Origin: Anaerozeibacter sp031551775
GTDB taxonomy: Bacteria; Bacillota; Clostridia; Christensenellales; Aristaeellaceae
Reading direction: 5' to 3'
Assembly (NCBI GenBank): GCA_031551775.1
Contig: JAVBND010000010.1
Location: forward strand, 18,260-82,259
DNA length: 64,000 nucleotides
A program made the position numbers and the translations under genes. Under the pieces are notes generated by a model. That model was not told the DNA's origin and ran no database searches. It saw only the letters and a list, made by a program, of their open reading frames with translations. Every line of letters starts with the position of its first letter. Position 1 is the first letter of the stretch. Shown in pieces: positions 1 through 8,560 of the stretch.

Positions 1-283
1 AAGGCTCCTTCAGCAGGTATTCGTGCACAATGCCGAAATCGCCCTCCTGCGCGCCTTTGTCCCACACCACTGAGAACTGGTCGCGGAAGAGCCCGTGTTC
101 AAGGTCCACAAAAGACTCGTTGCGCTCCTGGGCAAGGTACGACCCCGAATGCTCAAAGAACAGAGGATCGCCGCTCGCCTTCTTCATCCGCTCGTTAACC
201 TGATCGGTCATGTCAAGAAAATACGGCACCGGGCGCACGTCCTCATGCGAAAGCGCCTTGAGTACCCCGTCGCGTTTGGTCAT
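1..283 (-). CDS. URO-D family methyltransferase-like protein, N-terminal part (cut by window edge)
   Basis: The reading frame starts with ATG at 283, preceded by an AGGAGGAAGAG ribosome site, and runs off the left edge after 94 codons. The start MTKRDGVLKALSHEDVRPVP matches the opening of uroporphyrinogen decarboxylase-fold proteins of the MtaA/CmuA type (pattern R-x-R-x-x-x-x-A-L-x-H-E). In that family many members move methyl groups to or from corrinoid proteins rather than making haem. It begins 15 nt after the stop of the response-regulator gene, so kinase, regulator and this gene form one leftward operon. Two further family members lie at 7521 and 8561. The catalytic part is outside the window, so the exact reaction cannot be judged. 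Confidence 0.8.
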   Translation of the reverse strand, partial: MTKRDGVLKALSHEDVRPVPYFLDMTDQVNERMKKASGDPLFFEHSGSYLAQERNESFVDLEHGLFRDQFSVVWDKGAQEGDFGIVHEYLLKEP

Positions 284-298
284 GTTCTCTTCCTCCTG

Positions 299-1801
299 TT
301 ATGGCTCATCTTCGCTCTGGGCGCGGCGCGCCTCGCACAGTTCTTTATATTCGCTCGGACTCATGCCCGCCATGCGCTTAAAGAGGTTGTAAAAGGTTTG
401 CGGGTTGTGAAAACCCAGGAGATCCACTACTTCGCCCACGCGCGCGCCCGGCTCTTGTAAGAGCGCCTTGGCGCGCCCGATGCGCTTTTCGCGGATGTAT
501 TCGTTGACGCTGACACCGGTCTCGGCCTTGAACACCTTGGCCAGGTACACCTTGTGGATGTGAAAGCGCTCCGCCACCTTCTCAAGGCTCACATCCTGCG
601 CGTAGTGTCCGTCGAGGTAGGCCACGATGCGCTGAAGTCTCGGGCTGTACGCCGGCTTCAGGGCGCGGGAAAGCTTCAAAAAGCGCGCCGTGAACCAATC
701 GGCAATCGCCTCCACCGTGTCCATACCGTCGAGCATGTCCATCGACAGCATGTCCCCGCCAAACACGGCGCCCAACTTCACGCCGCCTTCGCCCGCCGCC
801 TGGGTCAGCATTCCGATCAGGAGCGCGTTGACATGCTTTAGGTAATTGTACTGGCGCATGCCCGCGAGTTCGCGCCTGTAAAGCGCGCTGATCTCGCGCG
901 CAAGCGCCGCTTCGTCAAATTCGCAAAGCGCCTCCCTGACGCGCGCCACGCAGCCTTGAAGCACCCGGGCCGCGCGCTCGTTGTCGTTCACCGCCGCTTC
1001 GTCGTAGTACACATCACGCCCCGCGCCTTCGAATACCGCGCCCATCAGCGCCTGCTTGGCCTGATGCACGGCGCTTTTAAGAGAAGCGGCATCGGCGAAG
1101 ACGCGGCTCACGCCGACCGTCAGCGGCGCGTCCGGCATCGCAAACGATGCCCTGAGCCCCCTGATCAGTTCCGCTCGCCGCGCCGCGCGCTCCTGACGGC
1201 TGGGCGTCTTTTCAAGAAAAGCCACGCTGTACAAATCGCCGCGCGCGTTCACCAAGCCGCCGGGCGGCGCGTCCGGCACATCGCCCGCGCGCACAGCGCA
1301 CACGAAGTAACAGCGGCCATCGAGCGCTGCGGCGAGCACCCGCTCCGCCTCCCCGGCCTCGACGCGCTCATCAAGCGCCATCCGAAGCGCCCGCTCGCCC
1401 TGGACGCTCCCCCCATTGTCCGGCGCACGCGCGCCGTCAAGCGCGGCGGCGACACTTGACATCAGCGATTCCGCGGTGAACGAATCCTTTATGATGTAGT
1501 CGAGCACACCCAGTTTGAGTGCCTCGCGCGCGTAGGTAAACCGCTCATGGCAGCTTAAAATCATGATGCGGGCCGCCGGATCGAGCGCGCGCGCCGCGCG
1601 GATGAATTCAAGCCCATCCATCACCGGCATCTGGATATCGGTGATGGTGAGAAGGGGGCGTTTCATCTCAAACTGCTCAAGCGCCTCGCGCCCGTTTCGC
1701 GCTTCAATCAGGCCTTCAAACCCGGCCTCCTTCCAGTCGATGCTCATCTTGATGAGCTCGCGCGAAGGCGCCTCATCATCCACGATCAAAAGCGTCCGCA
1801 C
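299..1801 (-). CDS. YesN-type response regulator with AraC DNA-binding domain
   Basis: This 500-residue protein has a receiver domain at residues 1-120. The acidic pocket is VDDE near residue 8, the phospho-acceptor Asp is in TDIQMPVMDG near residue 55, and the conserved Lys is in YIIKD. A poorly conserved middle section follows. The last 100 residues are a double helix-turn-helix of the AraC/XylS type (VAERFHIHKVYLAKVFKAE, then the second helix pair ending in SPSEYKELCE). The architecture is the YesN class that regulates carbohydrate uptake genes. The start is GTG at 1801 behind GGGGGAGG; no in-frame ATG fits better. It lies 106 nt after the histidine kinase gene, its likely partner, and probably controls the divergent importer at 3870-7444. 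Confidence 0.9.
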   Translation of the reverse strand: MRTLLIVDDEAPSRELIKMSIDWKEAGFEGLIEARNGREALEQFEMKRPLLTITDIQMPVMDGLEFIRAARALDPAARIMILSCHERFTYAREALKLGVLDYIIKDSFTAESLMSSVAAALDGARAPDNGGSVQGERALRMALDERVEAGEAERVLAAALDGRCYFVCAVRAGDVPDAPPGGLVNARGDLYSVAFLEKTPSRQERAARRAELIRGLRASFAMPDAPLTVGVSRVFADAASLKSAVHQAKQALMGAVFEGAGRDVYYDEAAVNDNERAARVLQGCVARVREALCEFDEAALAREISALYRRELAGMRQYNYLKHVNALLIGMLTQAAGEGGVKLGAVFGGDMLSMDMLDGMDTVEAIADWFTARFLKLSRALKPAYSPRLQRIVAYLDGHYAQDVSLEKVAERFHIHKVYLAKVFKAETGVSVNEYIREKRIGRAKALLQEPGARVGEVVDLLGFHNPQTFYNLFKRMAGMSPSEYKELCEARRAQSEDEP

Positions 1802-1907
1802 ATGCCTCCCCCTCTTCCCTCATCCACTATGATAGCAGAGGTCCCGTACAAAAACCAGCAAGACAATTCACTTATCGCAAGATGGTTAATCCAATTTTGA
1901 TGAAGCC

Positions 1908-3686
1908 CTATACCCGAGCGCCCGATTCGCCCACCGAAAAGCTGATTGCGGTGCCTTCTCCCTCGCGGCTGTCGATCACCAGATGGCTGGCCGTCCCGTA
2001 GTACAGCTTGAGCCGGTCGTTCACGTTTTTAAGCCCGACCTGGTTGTAGCCGCGGGCATTGCCCACTTCGCCTAAGAGCAATTGGCGAAGGCGCGCATCG
2101 TCCATGCCCGCGCCGTCGTCCACAATGCTGATCCACAGCCGCCCATCCGCGCGGCGCGCCACCACGCGGATCGATCCCGCTCCCACCGGCAAAATCCCAT
2201 GAAAAAGCGCGTTTTCGACCAGCGGCTGAAGCAGGAGTTTGGGCACCGGCACGTGCAGCGCATCCTCCGGCGCGTCGATGACAAAATTGAGATTGACATC
2301 GTAACGCTTGCGCTGAATGGCCATGTAATGGTTGAGGTTGTCAAGTTCCTCCGACAGCGGGTTCATGACGCTTTCCACCGACATGCTGGCGCGCAGCAGC
2401 GAATTGAAGGAGGTAATCAGCTCGTTCAGCTCGCTGTTGCCCTCTTTCTGGGCAAGGTAGCGCATGGTGTTGAGCGTGTTGTGAATGAAATGGGGATTGA
2501 TCTGCGATTGCAGAAGCTCGAGCCTCGACTCGATCATGGCCACCTTGATGCGCCGCTTCTCCACCTGCTCCCGGCGTATTTCGTCGGTCAGGCCGTGCAG
2601 GGACTCCACCATGGCGTTGTACCCGTGAAGCAGGTCGTCGATCTCGCGGGAAGAGGATTCGATGGTCAGGCGGCGCCAGTTGCCCTTTCCAAGCTCGGGC
2701 ATCGCGCGGCTCATTTCGCTCAGCGGCATGGTGATCCTGCGGGAAATCGAATAGCCCACCCCGATCAGCGTGATGAGCGAGACGAGCGAGATGACGGCGA
2801 GCGTGCGCGCCAGGGAGCGCATGGGCGCGTTGATCGATTCATAGGAGATGAGTCCGAGCACCGTCCACTGCGGATAGCCCGTAAGGTTGAGCGCGTAGCG
2901 CGCGTAGGATTTCCCGCCCAGCTCCACCATTGCCCCGTCTGACCCGAGCGCGTCCCGCGCGGTCAGATCCTTATCGCCCGTCCCCAAGATCACGCCGCCC
3001 TGATCGTCCACAATCCACGCGCCGGTAAACGTGCTCTTGAGCAGCGCTTCGGATTCGCCCAAGAGGCTGTCCCGGTTGACATTGATCGCCATGGTGCCCA
3101 GGCGATTGTAATCATCCACATCGTAAAACGCGCCGAAATAGGTGACGGTGACCAGGTTTTGGGCATCGGGGTTTTCGATCCGCAACGGAAAAGCGCTGGG
3201 GGCGCTGAAGTGGCTGGTGAATTTTGACCAAATGTAGCGGTCATAGGTATCGCTCAGCAGCATGCCCGCATAGGGCTCGGCCGCATAGATGGGATCGAGT
3301 ATATTTTCGCCCGCGCCGATCAAAATCACCGAGCGCACCGAAGCGTAAGCGCCCGTCACGCGCGCGATTTCCCGTTTCATTTCAAGGATGTCGGTGAGCG
3401 TCTCTTCCTCGTCGCCCTTGGCGAAACGCTCCATGCTCTCCTGCAGAACCGGGCTTCGCATGAGTTGAAAGTGCAGCGCGCGGATGTCGGACATGGCGCG
3501 GTCGAGCCGACTCGCGGCCAAACTCAGCTTTTGCCCGGCGACAAGGGAGACCTCTTCGCTCAGCCGGTCGCGGTAGAGGCTGTTGACCATGAGCAAGATC
3601 ACCGCCAGCATCACGACGAACGCCAGCGCGAAATACGCCGTAATCTTGACGTTGATGCGCCTGAAAAGCGTTCTCAACCACTTCAT
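1908..3686 (-). CDS. YesM-type sensor histidine kinase
   Basis: This membrane sensor kinase has about 592 residues. A transmembrane helix lies near residues 12-32, followed by an extracytoplasmic sensor of about 250 residues, a second membrane helix (LAVISLVSLITLIGVGYSI) and a HAMP segment. The phosphorylation box is SQINPHFIHNTLN, typical of the His_kinase/YesM class. The ATP-binding domain has the N-box LLQPLVENALFHG and glycine boxes DDGAGM and GLKNVNDRL. I chose ATG at 3686 (MKWLRTLF) because it opens directly onto the membrane helix and has GAGGGG upstream; the frame could extend to a TTG at 3713. It pairs with the response regulator downstream. The signal is unknown but is probably a sugar or its binding protein, judged from the neighbouring importer. 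Confidence 0.88.
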   Translation of the reverse strand: MKWLRTLFRRINVKITAYFALAFVVMLAVILLMVNSLYRDRLSEEVSLVAGQKLSLAASRLDRAMSDIRALHFQLMRSPVLQESMERFAKGDEEETLTDILEMKREIARVTGAYASVRSVILIGAGENILDPIYAAEPYAGMLLSDTYDRYIWSKFTSHFSAPSAFPLRIENPDAQNLVTVTYFGAFYDVDDYNRLGTMAINVNRDSLLGESEALLKSTFTGAWIVDDQGGVILGTGDKDLTARDALGSDGAMVELGGKSYARYALNLTGYPQWTVLGLISYESINAPMRSLARTLAVISLVSLITLIGVGYSISRRITMPLSEMSRAMPELGKGNWRRLTIESSSREIDDLLHGYNAMVESLHGLTDEIRREQVEKRRIKVAMIESRLELLQSQINPHFIHNTLNTMRYLAQKEGNSELNELITSFNSLLRASMSVESVMNPLSEELDNLNHYMAIQRKRYDVNLNFVIDAPEDALHVPVPKLLLQPLVENALFHGILPVGAGSIRVVARRADGRLWISIVDDGAGMDDARLRQLLLGEVGNARGYNQVGLKNVNDRLKLYYGTASHLVIDSREGEGTAISFSVGESGARV

Positions 3687-3717
3687 GACCAACCATCCCC
3701 TCATCCTGAACAAAACC

Positions 3718-3723
3718 AGTATA
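3718..3723 (-). promoter_or_regulatory. Putative extended -10 promoter for the two-component operon
   Basis: On the minus strand the sequence TGCTATACT forms an extended -10 box (TGn plus TATACT) about 32 nt upstream of the kinase ATG. The -35 position is poor (TTAATT at 3741-3746), which is tolerable for an extended -10. It faces away from the promoter at 3831. Confidence 0.5.
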
Positions 3724-3830
3724 GCACAAACCCGGCGCGGAATTAAGGGATATTTGCCCCGCGCCGCAATTTGTGTTTCATTTTTTGATAAACATTAACC
3801 GGTTTGATGGTTTGGCGCAGCCTCAATTGT

Positions 3831-3836
3831 TATAAT
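3831..3836 (+). promoter_or_regulatory. Putative -10 box upstream of the sugar importer operon
   Basis: A perfect TATAAT lies 33 nt upstream of the GTG start of the importer ATPase. No good -35 is visible at 16-18 nt spacing, which fits a promoter needing an activator such as the AraC-type regulator at 299-1801. The 8-bp palindrome AACCGGTT at 3797-3804 lies in the -40 region and is a possible regulator site. Confidence 0.45.
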
Positions 3837-3869
3837 GATTGCCATAAACACAAGCGAGGAGGCGGGGCT

Positions 3870-5372
3870 GTGCAGGGAACTCTGGAATTCCGGGGCATCT
3901 CAAAGGCATTCCCCGGCGTCAAGGCGCTCGACGACGTCAGTTTTACCGCCAGGGCCGGTCAGGTCGTGGCGTTGGTGGGCGAGAACGGCGCGGGCAAATC
4001 CACGCTGCTCAAAGTGCTGGGCGGCGACTACCACCAGGACGCGGGCGAATACCTGATCGACGGCGTGGCCCACCACTTTAAAGACCCGCGCGAAGCCATC
4101 GCGGCGGGCGTATCGATCATCTATCAGGAGCGGCAGGTCATTCCTTACCTGAGCGCCGCCGAAAACATCTTCATGGAGGGCATTCCCGCGGGCGCGAACC
4201 GCCTGATTGATTTTAAAAAGCTCAACCAAATGGCGCAGCAAATCATCGACGAGTTTCGCCTGCCCTTCAAGGCGACCGACCGCGTGCGCGATTTGTCGGT
4301 CGCCTACCAGCAGATGATCGAAATCATGAAGGCATACCGGAGAAACCCCAAGATCATTGCCTTCGACGAGCCGACGGCCAGCCTCTCGGACGCCGAGATC
4401 GAAACGCTGTTTGAGATCATCGGCTCCCTCAAGCAAAAGGGCATCATCATTCTTTATGTTTCCCACCGCATGAAGGAGATTTTCCAGATCACCGACGAAG
4501 TGGTGATCCTGAAAGACGGCAAATTTGTCGGTCAGTACGCGACCCGCGAAACCGATGAGCTGTCGATCGTGAAGAACATGGTGGGCAGGAACCTGGGCGA
4601 CATCTTCGCCTCTCTTGACCGCAACACCGCGTTCGGGGATGACGTACTTGAGGTCAGGCACCTGGTGGCCGATGGCGTCAAGGACGTATCGTTTACGCTG
4701 CGCGCGGGCGAAGTGCTGGGTTTTGCGGGCTTGGTCGGCGCGGGCCGCACAGAGACCATGCGCTGTGTCTTCGGCGCCGACAAGATCAAGTCGGGCGAAG
4801 TGCTCATCGATCACAAACCGCGCAAAATTTTTTCGCCCGAGGACGCGATAGACCTGGGCATCGCGCTGTGCCCGGAGGACCGCAAGGATCAGGGCATCGT
4901 GGCCAAGCGCGCGGTCAAGGACAACATCTCCATGGCGGTTTTAAAATCGCTGGTCAAGGGCGGCTTCATCGACCGGGAAGGGGAAAACGCGTTGGCCGAG
5001 AAGGGCGTAAGGGACCTAAACATCAAGACGCCCGATGTGCTCAAACCCATCGGTGAACTGTCCGGCGGCAACCAGCAAAAGACCATTCTCGCCAGATGGC
5101 TTGCGATGAACCCGCGCATCCTGATCCTGGACGAACCCACCAAGGGCATCGACGTGGGGTCAAAGTCGGAGATTTATCAGTTGATCTGCGACATGGCGAA
5201 GAAGGGCATAGGCGTCATCATGGTTTCAAGCGAACTGCCCGAAGTGCTCGGCGTGTGCGACAGGATCGCGGTCATGTGCCAGGGCCGCATCACGGGCGAG
5301 CTCAAGCGTGAGGACGCAAGCGAGCGCAAGGTGCTGATGCTGGCGATGCAGGATATGTTGGGAGGGGCCTAA
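3870..5372 (+). CDS. Ribose/arabinose-type sugar ABC importer, ATP-binding protein (two nucleotide-binding domains)
   Basis: Ring-type sugar importer ATPase (CUT2; RbsA/AraG/MglA class) of 500 residues with two fused nucleotide-binding domains. The first has Walker A GENGAGKST, a Q-loop at YQE, and Walker B IIAFDEPTASL. The second has the degenerate Walker A GLVGAGRTE usual in this family, the signature LSGGNQQK and Walker B ILILDEPTKGID. The start is GTG at 3870 with GAGGAGG 6 nt upstream; the frame is open further upstream but has no ribosome site there. It hydrolyses ATP at the inner membrane to drive import through the permease that begins 1 nt after its stop. First gene of a rightward operon divergent from the two-component genes. 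Confidence 0.93.
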   Translation: MQGTLEFRGISKAFPGVKALDDVSFTARAGQVVALVGENGAGKSTLLKVLGGDYHQDAGEYLIDGVAHHFKDPREAIAAGVSIIYQERQVIPYLSAAENIFMEGIPAGANRLIDFKKLNQMAQQIIDEFRLPFKATDRVRDLSVAYQQMIEIMKAYRRNPKIIAFDEPTASLSDAEIETLFEIIGSLKQKGIIILYVSHRMKEIFQITDEVVILKDGKFVGQYATRETDELSIVKNMVGRNLGDIFASLDRNTAFGDDVLEVRHLVADGVKDVSFTLRAGEVLGFAGLVGAGRTETMRCVFGADKIKSGEVLIDHKPRKIFSPEDAIDLGIALCPEDRKDQGIVAKRAVKDNISMAVLKSLVKGGFIDREGENALAEKGVRDLNIKTPDVLKPIGELSGGNQQKTILARWLAMNPRILILDEPTKGIDVGSKSEIYQLICDMAKKGIGVIMVSSELPEVLGVCDRIAVMCQGRITGELKREDASERKVLMLAMQDMLGGA

Positions 5373-5373
5373 G

Positions 5374-6366
5374 ATGGATCAAACCGTGAAGCAACCGGGC
5401 GCGTTTGCCCGCATGGGCAAGGGCATCCTGAAATCCGACAAGATCGGCCTGATCGTGGCGCTGATCGCGATTGTGGCGGTGTTTCAGTTCCTGACTGGCG
5501 GCAAGTACTTTACGCAGGCCAACATCATCAACATATTGATCGCCATGTCGGTCGTGGGCCTCGTGACCATCGGTGAGAGTTTCCTGCTGATCACCGGCAA
5601 GGTGGATCTCTCGCCGGGCTCGGTCGCAGCGTTCTCGGGCGTGCTGGTGGCAAACCTCCTGAACACCGGCATGAACATGTTCCTTGCGATACCGATCGTG
5701 GTCGCGGCGGGCATGGTGATCGGCGCGTTCAACGCGCTGCTCATCAACAAGCTGAAGCTTGAAGCGTTCATCGCGACACTCGCCACAATGTCGATCTTTA
5801 GAGGCCTTGCCTACATCATCTGCGGCGGCAAGGCGGTCTTCATCACCAACGGCGCGTACCTGAAGCTCGGCGCGGGGCGCTTCCTCGGCGTGCCGATCCC
5901 GGTCATCATTTTCATCGTTTTGTTTCTCGCCTTCATGGTCGTGCTGTCGCGCACGCGCTTTGGCCGTCACGTCTACATGGTGGGCGGCAACGCAACGGCC
6001 GCGCGCCTGACCGGCATCAACTCGCAAAAAGTGCTCATCGCCCTATACATGATGACGGCGGCTTTTGCTGCGCTGGGCGGGTGCATCATGACCGCGCGCA
6101 TGTCCTCGGGCCAGCCGATGAGCTGCGACGGCCTCGAGTTTGACGCGGTCACCGCGGCGGTGCTCGGCGGCGTCGCGATGTCGGGCGGCGTCGGTTCGCT
6201 GGGCGGCGCGCTGATCGGCCTGCTCATCATGCAGGGCTTCAACAACGGCCTCATGATGCTCAACGTCCCCTCGTTCTGGCAGACGGTTTCAAGGGGCCTG
6301 CTGCTGATCGCGGCGCTGTCCTTCGACTACGTGAGAAACCGCAAATCCAAGCTCAAGAACGGTTAA
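5374..6366 (+). CDS. Ribose/arabinose-type sugar ABC importer, permease
   Basis: This 330-residue protein has about eight to ten hydrophobic membrane segments. The family signature is visible as GESFLLITGKVDLSPGSV and, later, AVLGGVAMSGGVGSLGGA, both typical of RbsC/AraH permeases; in the first motif GKVDLS replaces the commoner GGIDLS. It forms the membrane channel for the ATPase encoded immediately upstream (1 nt gap), whose end carries the AGGAGG-like ribosome site. It is followed by a short hairpin and the binding-protein gene. Confidence 0.93.
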   Translation: MDQTVKQPGAFARMGKGILKSDKIGLIVALIAIVAVFQFLTGGKYFTQANIINILIAMSVVGLVTIGESFLLITGKVDLSPGSVAAFSGVLVANLLNTGMNMFLAIPIVVAAGMVIGAFNALLINKLKLEAFIATLATMSIFRGLAYIICGGKAVFITNGAYLKLGAGRFLGVPIPVIIFIVLFLAFMVVLSRTRFGRHVYMVGGNATAARLTGINSQKVLIALYMMTAAFAALGGCIMTARMSSGQPMSCDGLEFDAVTAAVLGGVAMSGGVGSLGGALIGLLIMQGFNNGLMMLNVPSFWQTVSRGLLLIAALSFDYVRNRKSKLKNG

Positions 6367-6392
6367 CCGCCTCAACCGGCCGGATTTAGGGA

Positions 6393-6413
6393 TTTATCCG
6401 CTTCGCGGATAAA
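6393..6413 (+). repeat. Intercistronic hairpin before the binding-protein gene
   Basis: TTTATCCGC, a 3-nt loop, then GCGGATAAA: a perfect 9-bp stem between the permease stop and the AAGGAGG ribosome site of the binding-protein gene. A short A-rich stretch follows, so on the plus strand it is not a terminator. It could be an RNase-processing or mRNA-stability site that gives the binding protein its own transcript level. Confidence 0.55.
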
Positions 6414-6433
6414 AATATAAGGAGGGTATCTCA

Positions 6434-7444
6434 ATGAAGAAACTATTGGTCGCGCTCCTCATCCTGACCATGGCACTCTCAAGCGCCGTCGCCGCCTTCG
6501 CCGACGAAGCGCCAACGCTGGCCTTCATCTGCAAGGACCTGTCCCAGGAATGGTTCGTGGGCACCTCCACCGCCATGCTCGAAACCGCCAAAGCCCGCGG
6601 CGCGAAGGACGTCCTGATGTATGACTGCGGCATGAGCCCCGACAAGTACATGACGGCGCTTGACAACGCGATCGCGCAGGGCGTGGACGTCCTGATCGTG
6701 TGCCCGCCGGATCAGAAGCTTTCCCAGATCACCGTGCAGCGCTGCGCGGAAGCCGGCATCAAGGTCATGGCGGACGACGACGGCCTGATCGATGAGAACG
6801 GCAAGCACATCGCCCCGGCGCTTGAGCTGGACGCCTACAAGGTCGGCGAAGGCATCGGCGAATACCTGGGCGGCTATGTGACGGCGGGCAACATCACCGA
6901 TTTCAGCAAGGTCGGCTACCTCTGCATGACCATGAGCGAAGTCTCCTCCTGCGTGCCGCGCTCGGTCGGCGCCGTGGACAAGTTTACTGCCCTGGTCCCT
7001 TCCTTCCCGGCTGAGAAGATCATCAAGGCCGACTACGACGGCACCTCCGACAAGGGCTTCAACGTGGCTGCCGCCACCATCACCGCCAACCCCGACATCG
7101 ACGTGTGGTTTGTGACCGCACCCAACGACGAAGGCGCGCAGGGCGCGACCCGCGCGCTCGAGCAGGCCGGCAAGGACAAGGACGCCATCGTCATCGGCGT
7201 GGGCGGCTACCTGGCCAAGGACGAGTTCAAGAAGGACTTCTCCTGCTTCAAGGCCACGGCCTACATCGATCCCGTGCTCGACGGCACCATCGCGGCGAAC
7301 GCGGCCATGGACTGGATCGAGAACGGCACCGTACCCTACAGCGAGTATCCCGAAGAAGGCGGCGAGTTTGGCGTGTACCCGTTCAGCGCCACGATGATCG
7401 ATGGGAGCAACTACCTTGAGATCATGGGCGAGGGCGCCAACTAA
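6434..7444 (+). CDS. Sugar ABC importer, periplasmic-type substrate-binding protein (arabinose/galactose-binding-like)
   Basis: A 336-residue extracytoplasmic binding protein. The N-terminus is a Sec signal peptide (MKKLLVALLILTMALSSAVA then AFADEAP) with no lipobox Cys, so the mode of anchoring is unclear. The mature part has the two-lobed type-1 periplasmic fold. The stretch around VLIVCPPDQKLSQITVQRC and IKVMADDDGLIDENGK resembles L-arabinose-binding protein more than ribose-binding protein, so an aldopentose or galactose-like substrate is possible (inference). It ends the importer part of the operon and is flanked by hairpins at 6393 and 7468. Confidence 0.9.
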   Translation: MKKLLVALLILTMALSSAVAAFADEAPTLAFICKDLSQEWFVGTSTAMLETAKARGAKDVLMYDCGMSPDKYMTALDNAIAQGVDVLIVCPPDQKLSQITVQRCAEAGIKVMADDDGLIDENGKHIAPALELDAYKVGEGIGEYLGGYVTAGNITDFSKVGYLCMTMSEVSSCVPRSVGAVDKFTALVPSFPAEKIIKADYDGTSDKGFNVAAATITANPDIDVWFVTAPNDEGAQGATRALEQAGKDKDAIVIGVGGYLAKDEFKKDFSCFKATAYIDPVLDGTIAANAAMDWIENGTVPYSEYPEEGGEFGVYPFSATMIDGSNYLEIMGEGAN

Positions 7445-7467
7445 GCGGCTTTAACACCGCCAGTCAA

Positions 7468-7500
7468 AATGGGCGGGGCGGATTTGCCGCCCCGCCCATT
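7468..7500 (+). repeat. Very strong GC-rich hairpin after the binding-protein gene
   Basis: A perfect 14-bp stem (AATGGGCGGGGCGG paired with CCGCCCCGCCCATT) closes a 5-nt loop between the binding-protein stop at 7444 and the URO-D-family start at 7521. No run of T follows, so it lacks the usual terminator tail. It may be a partial terminator or a 3' stabiliser that raises binding-protein mRNA over the two downstream genes. Confidence 0.65.
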
Positions 7501-7520
7501 CCCATCGGGGAGGGAGCAAC

Positions 7521-8558
7521 ATGAATTCACGTGAACGCACGCTGATGGCGCTAAACCACGAACAGCCGGACCGGGCGCCGGTTTCATCCACCTATACGCC
7601 GGAGATCGCGCGCCTGCTGCGCTCGGTCTATGGCCGCGGGGAGGAAAACCTGGGGGTGGTCATGGGCAACGACCTGGTCAAGATCTCAGTCGGCGTTGAA
7701 AACAGCTACTATCTCCATGAAACGCCAACCTACACCTGCCCTTTCGGGATTGAGTTTCGAAACGTCAAAAACGCCCAGGGCGCGTACAGCGAAATCATCG
7801 GCGGCGCGCTGGTGGACGACGAGGACGGCGACAAGCTTTGCGCCTACGAGGTTCCCGATCCCGATGCCGACCACTGGTACGCGCCGGTGCGGGACGCGGT
7901 AAAGCGATACGGGAAGGAGAACTACATCGTGGGTTCCTGCCAGTGTTCGATCTTTGAAACCGCGTGGTACCTGCACGGGCTTGAGGATACGCTGTGCGAC
8001 ATGATCGTCAGGCCCGACTACTGCGAAGCGCTGTTTGAAAAGGTGATGCAGTTCCCGCTCAAGGCGGGCCTCAACCTGATCGACGCGGGCGCGGACATGG
8101 TGTGGCTGGGCGACGATGTGGCCACGCAGCGGGAAATGCTGTTTTCACTCGATCTATGGCGGCGCTATTTCAAGCCCCTGTATGCCCATATTTTTGCCGA
8201 ACTCAAGCGCAAAAACCCGCGCGTCGCGCTGGCCTACCACTCCTGCGGCACCTGCGAAGCAATCCTCGATGACATGATCGAGATCGGGCTCGAGGTGCTC
8301 AACCCCATTCAGCCCCTCGCCATGGACCCGGTCAAAATCAAGCGCCGCTACGGCAAACGCCTTACGCTCTTTGGCGCGGTGGATGTTCAGCAACTGATGC
8401 CGCTGGGCACGCCGGACGAAATTCGAAGCGCGGTACGCGGCCTCAAGGAGACGCTCGGCGCAGGCGGCGGATTCATCCTGTCCCCCGCGCACCACATACA
8501 GGCCGATACGAGCCTTGACAACATTCGCGCGTTTTACGACGCCGCGCTGGAGGTTTGA
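7521..8558 (+). CDS. URO-D family protein (MtaA/CmuA-like methyltransferase)
   Basis: This 345-residue protein spans the whole uroporphyrinogen-decarboxylase fold. It opens MNSRERTLMALNHEQPDRAP and ends with the family motif SPAHHIQADTS. It carries AYHSCGTC, resembling the His-x-Cys zinc-ligand motif of MtaA-type corrinoid:coenzyme M methyltransferases; true HemE lacks that motif, so haem synthesis is unlikely. A GGGGAGGGAGC ribosome site precedes the ATG. It follows the importer in the same direction, past a strong hairpin, and is followed 2 nt later by a second family member. The cluster has no visible corrinoid protein or MtaB partner, so the methyl donor and acceptor are unknown. Confidence 0.82.
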   Translation: MNSRERTLMALNHEQPDRAPVSSTYTPEIARLLRSVYGRGEENLGVVMGNDLVKISVGVENSYYLHETPTYTCPFGIEFRNVKNAQGAYSEIIGGALVDDEDGDKLCAYEVPDPDADHWYAPVRDAVKRYGKENYIVGSCQCSIFETAWYLHGLEDTLCDMIVRPDYCEALFEKVMQFPLKAGLNLIDAGADMVWLGDDVATQREMLFSLDLWRRYFKPLYAHIFAELKRKNPRVALAYHSCGTCEAILDDMIEIGLEVLNPIQPLAMDPVKIKRRYGKRLTLFGAVDVQQLMPLGTPDEIRSAVRGLKETLGAGGGFILSPAHHIQADTSLDNIRAFYDAALEV

Positions 8559-8560
8559 GG

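Noticed and set aside
6360..6369. CGGTTAACCG palindrome as a further GTTAACG-type operator
   Set aside because: It overlaps the permease stop codon inside an operon, far from any promoter, and differs from the GTTAACG boxes at 24985-25209; probably chance.
7468..7500. Simple intrinsic terminator after the binding-protein gene
   Set aside because: The stem is very strong but no T-run follows, and the next gene starts 20 nt later with a good ribosome site and no visible promoter between.
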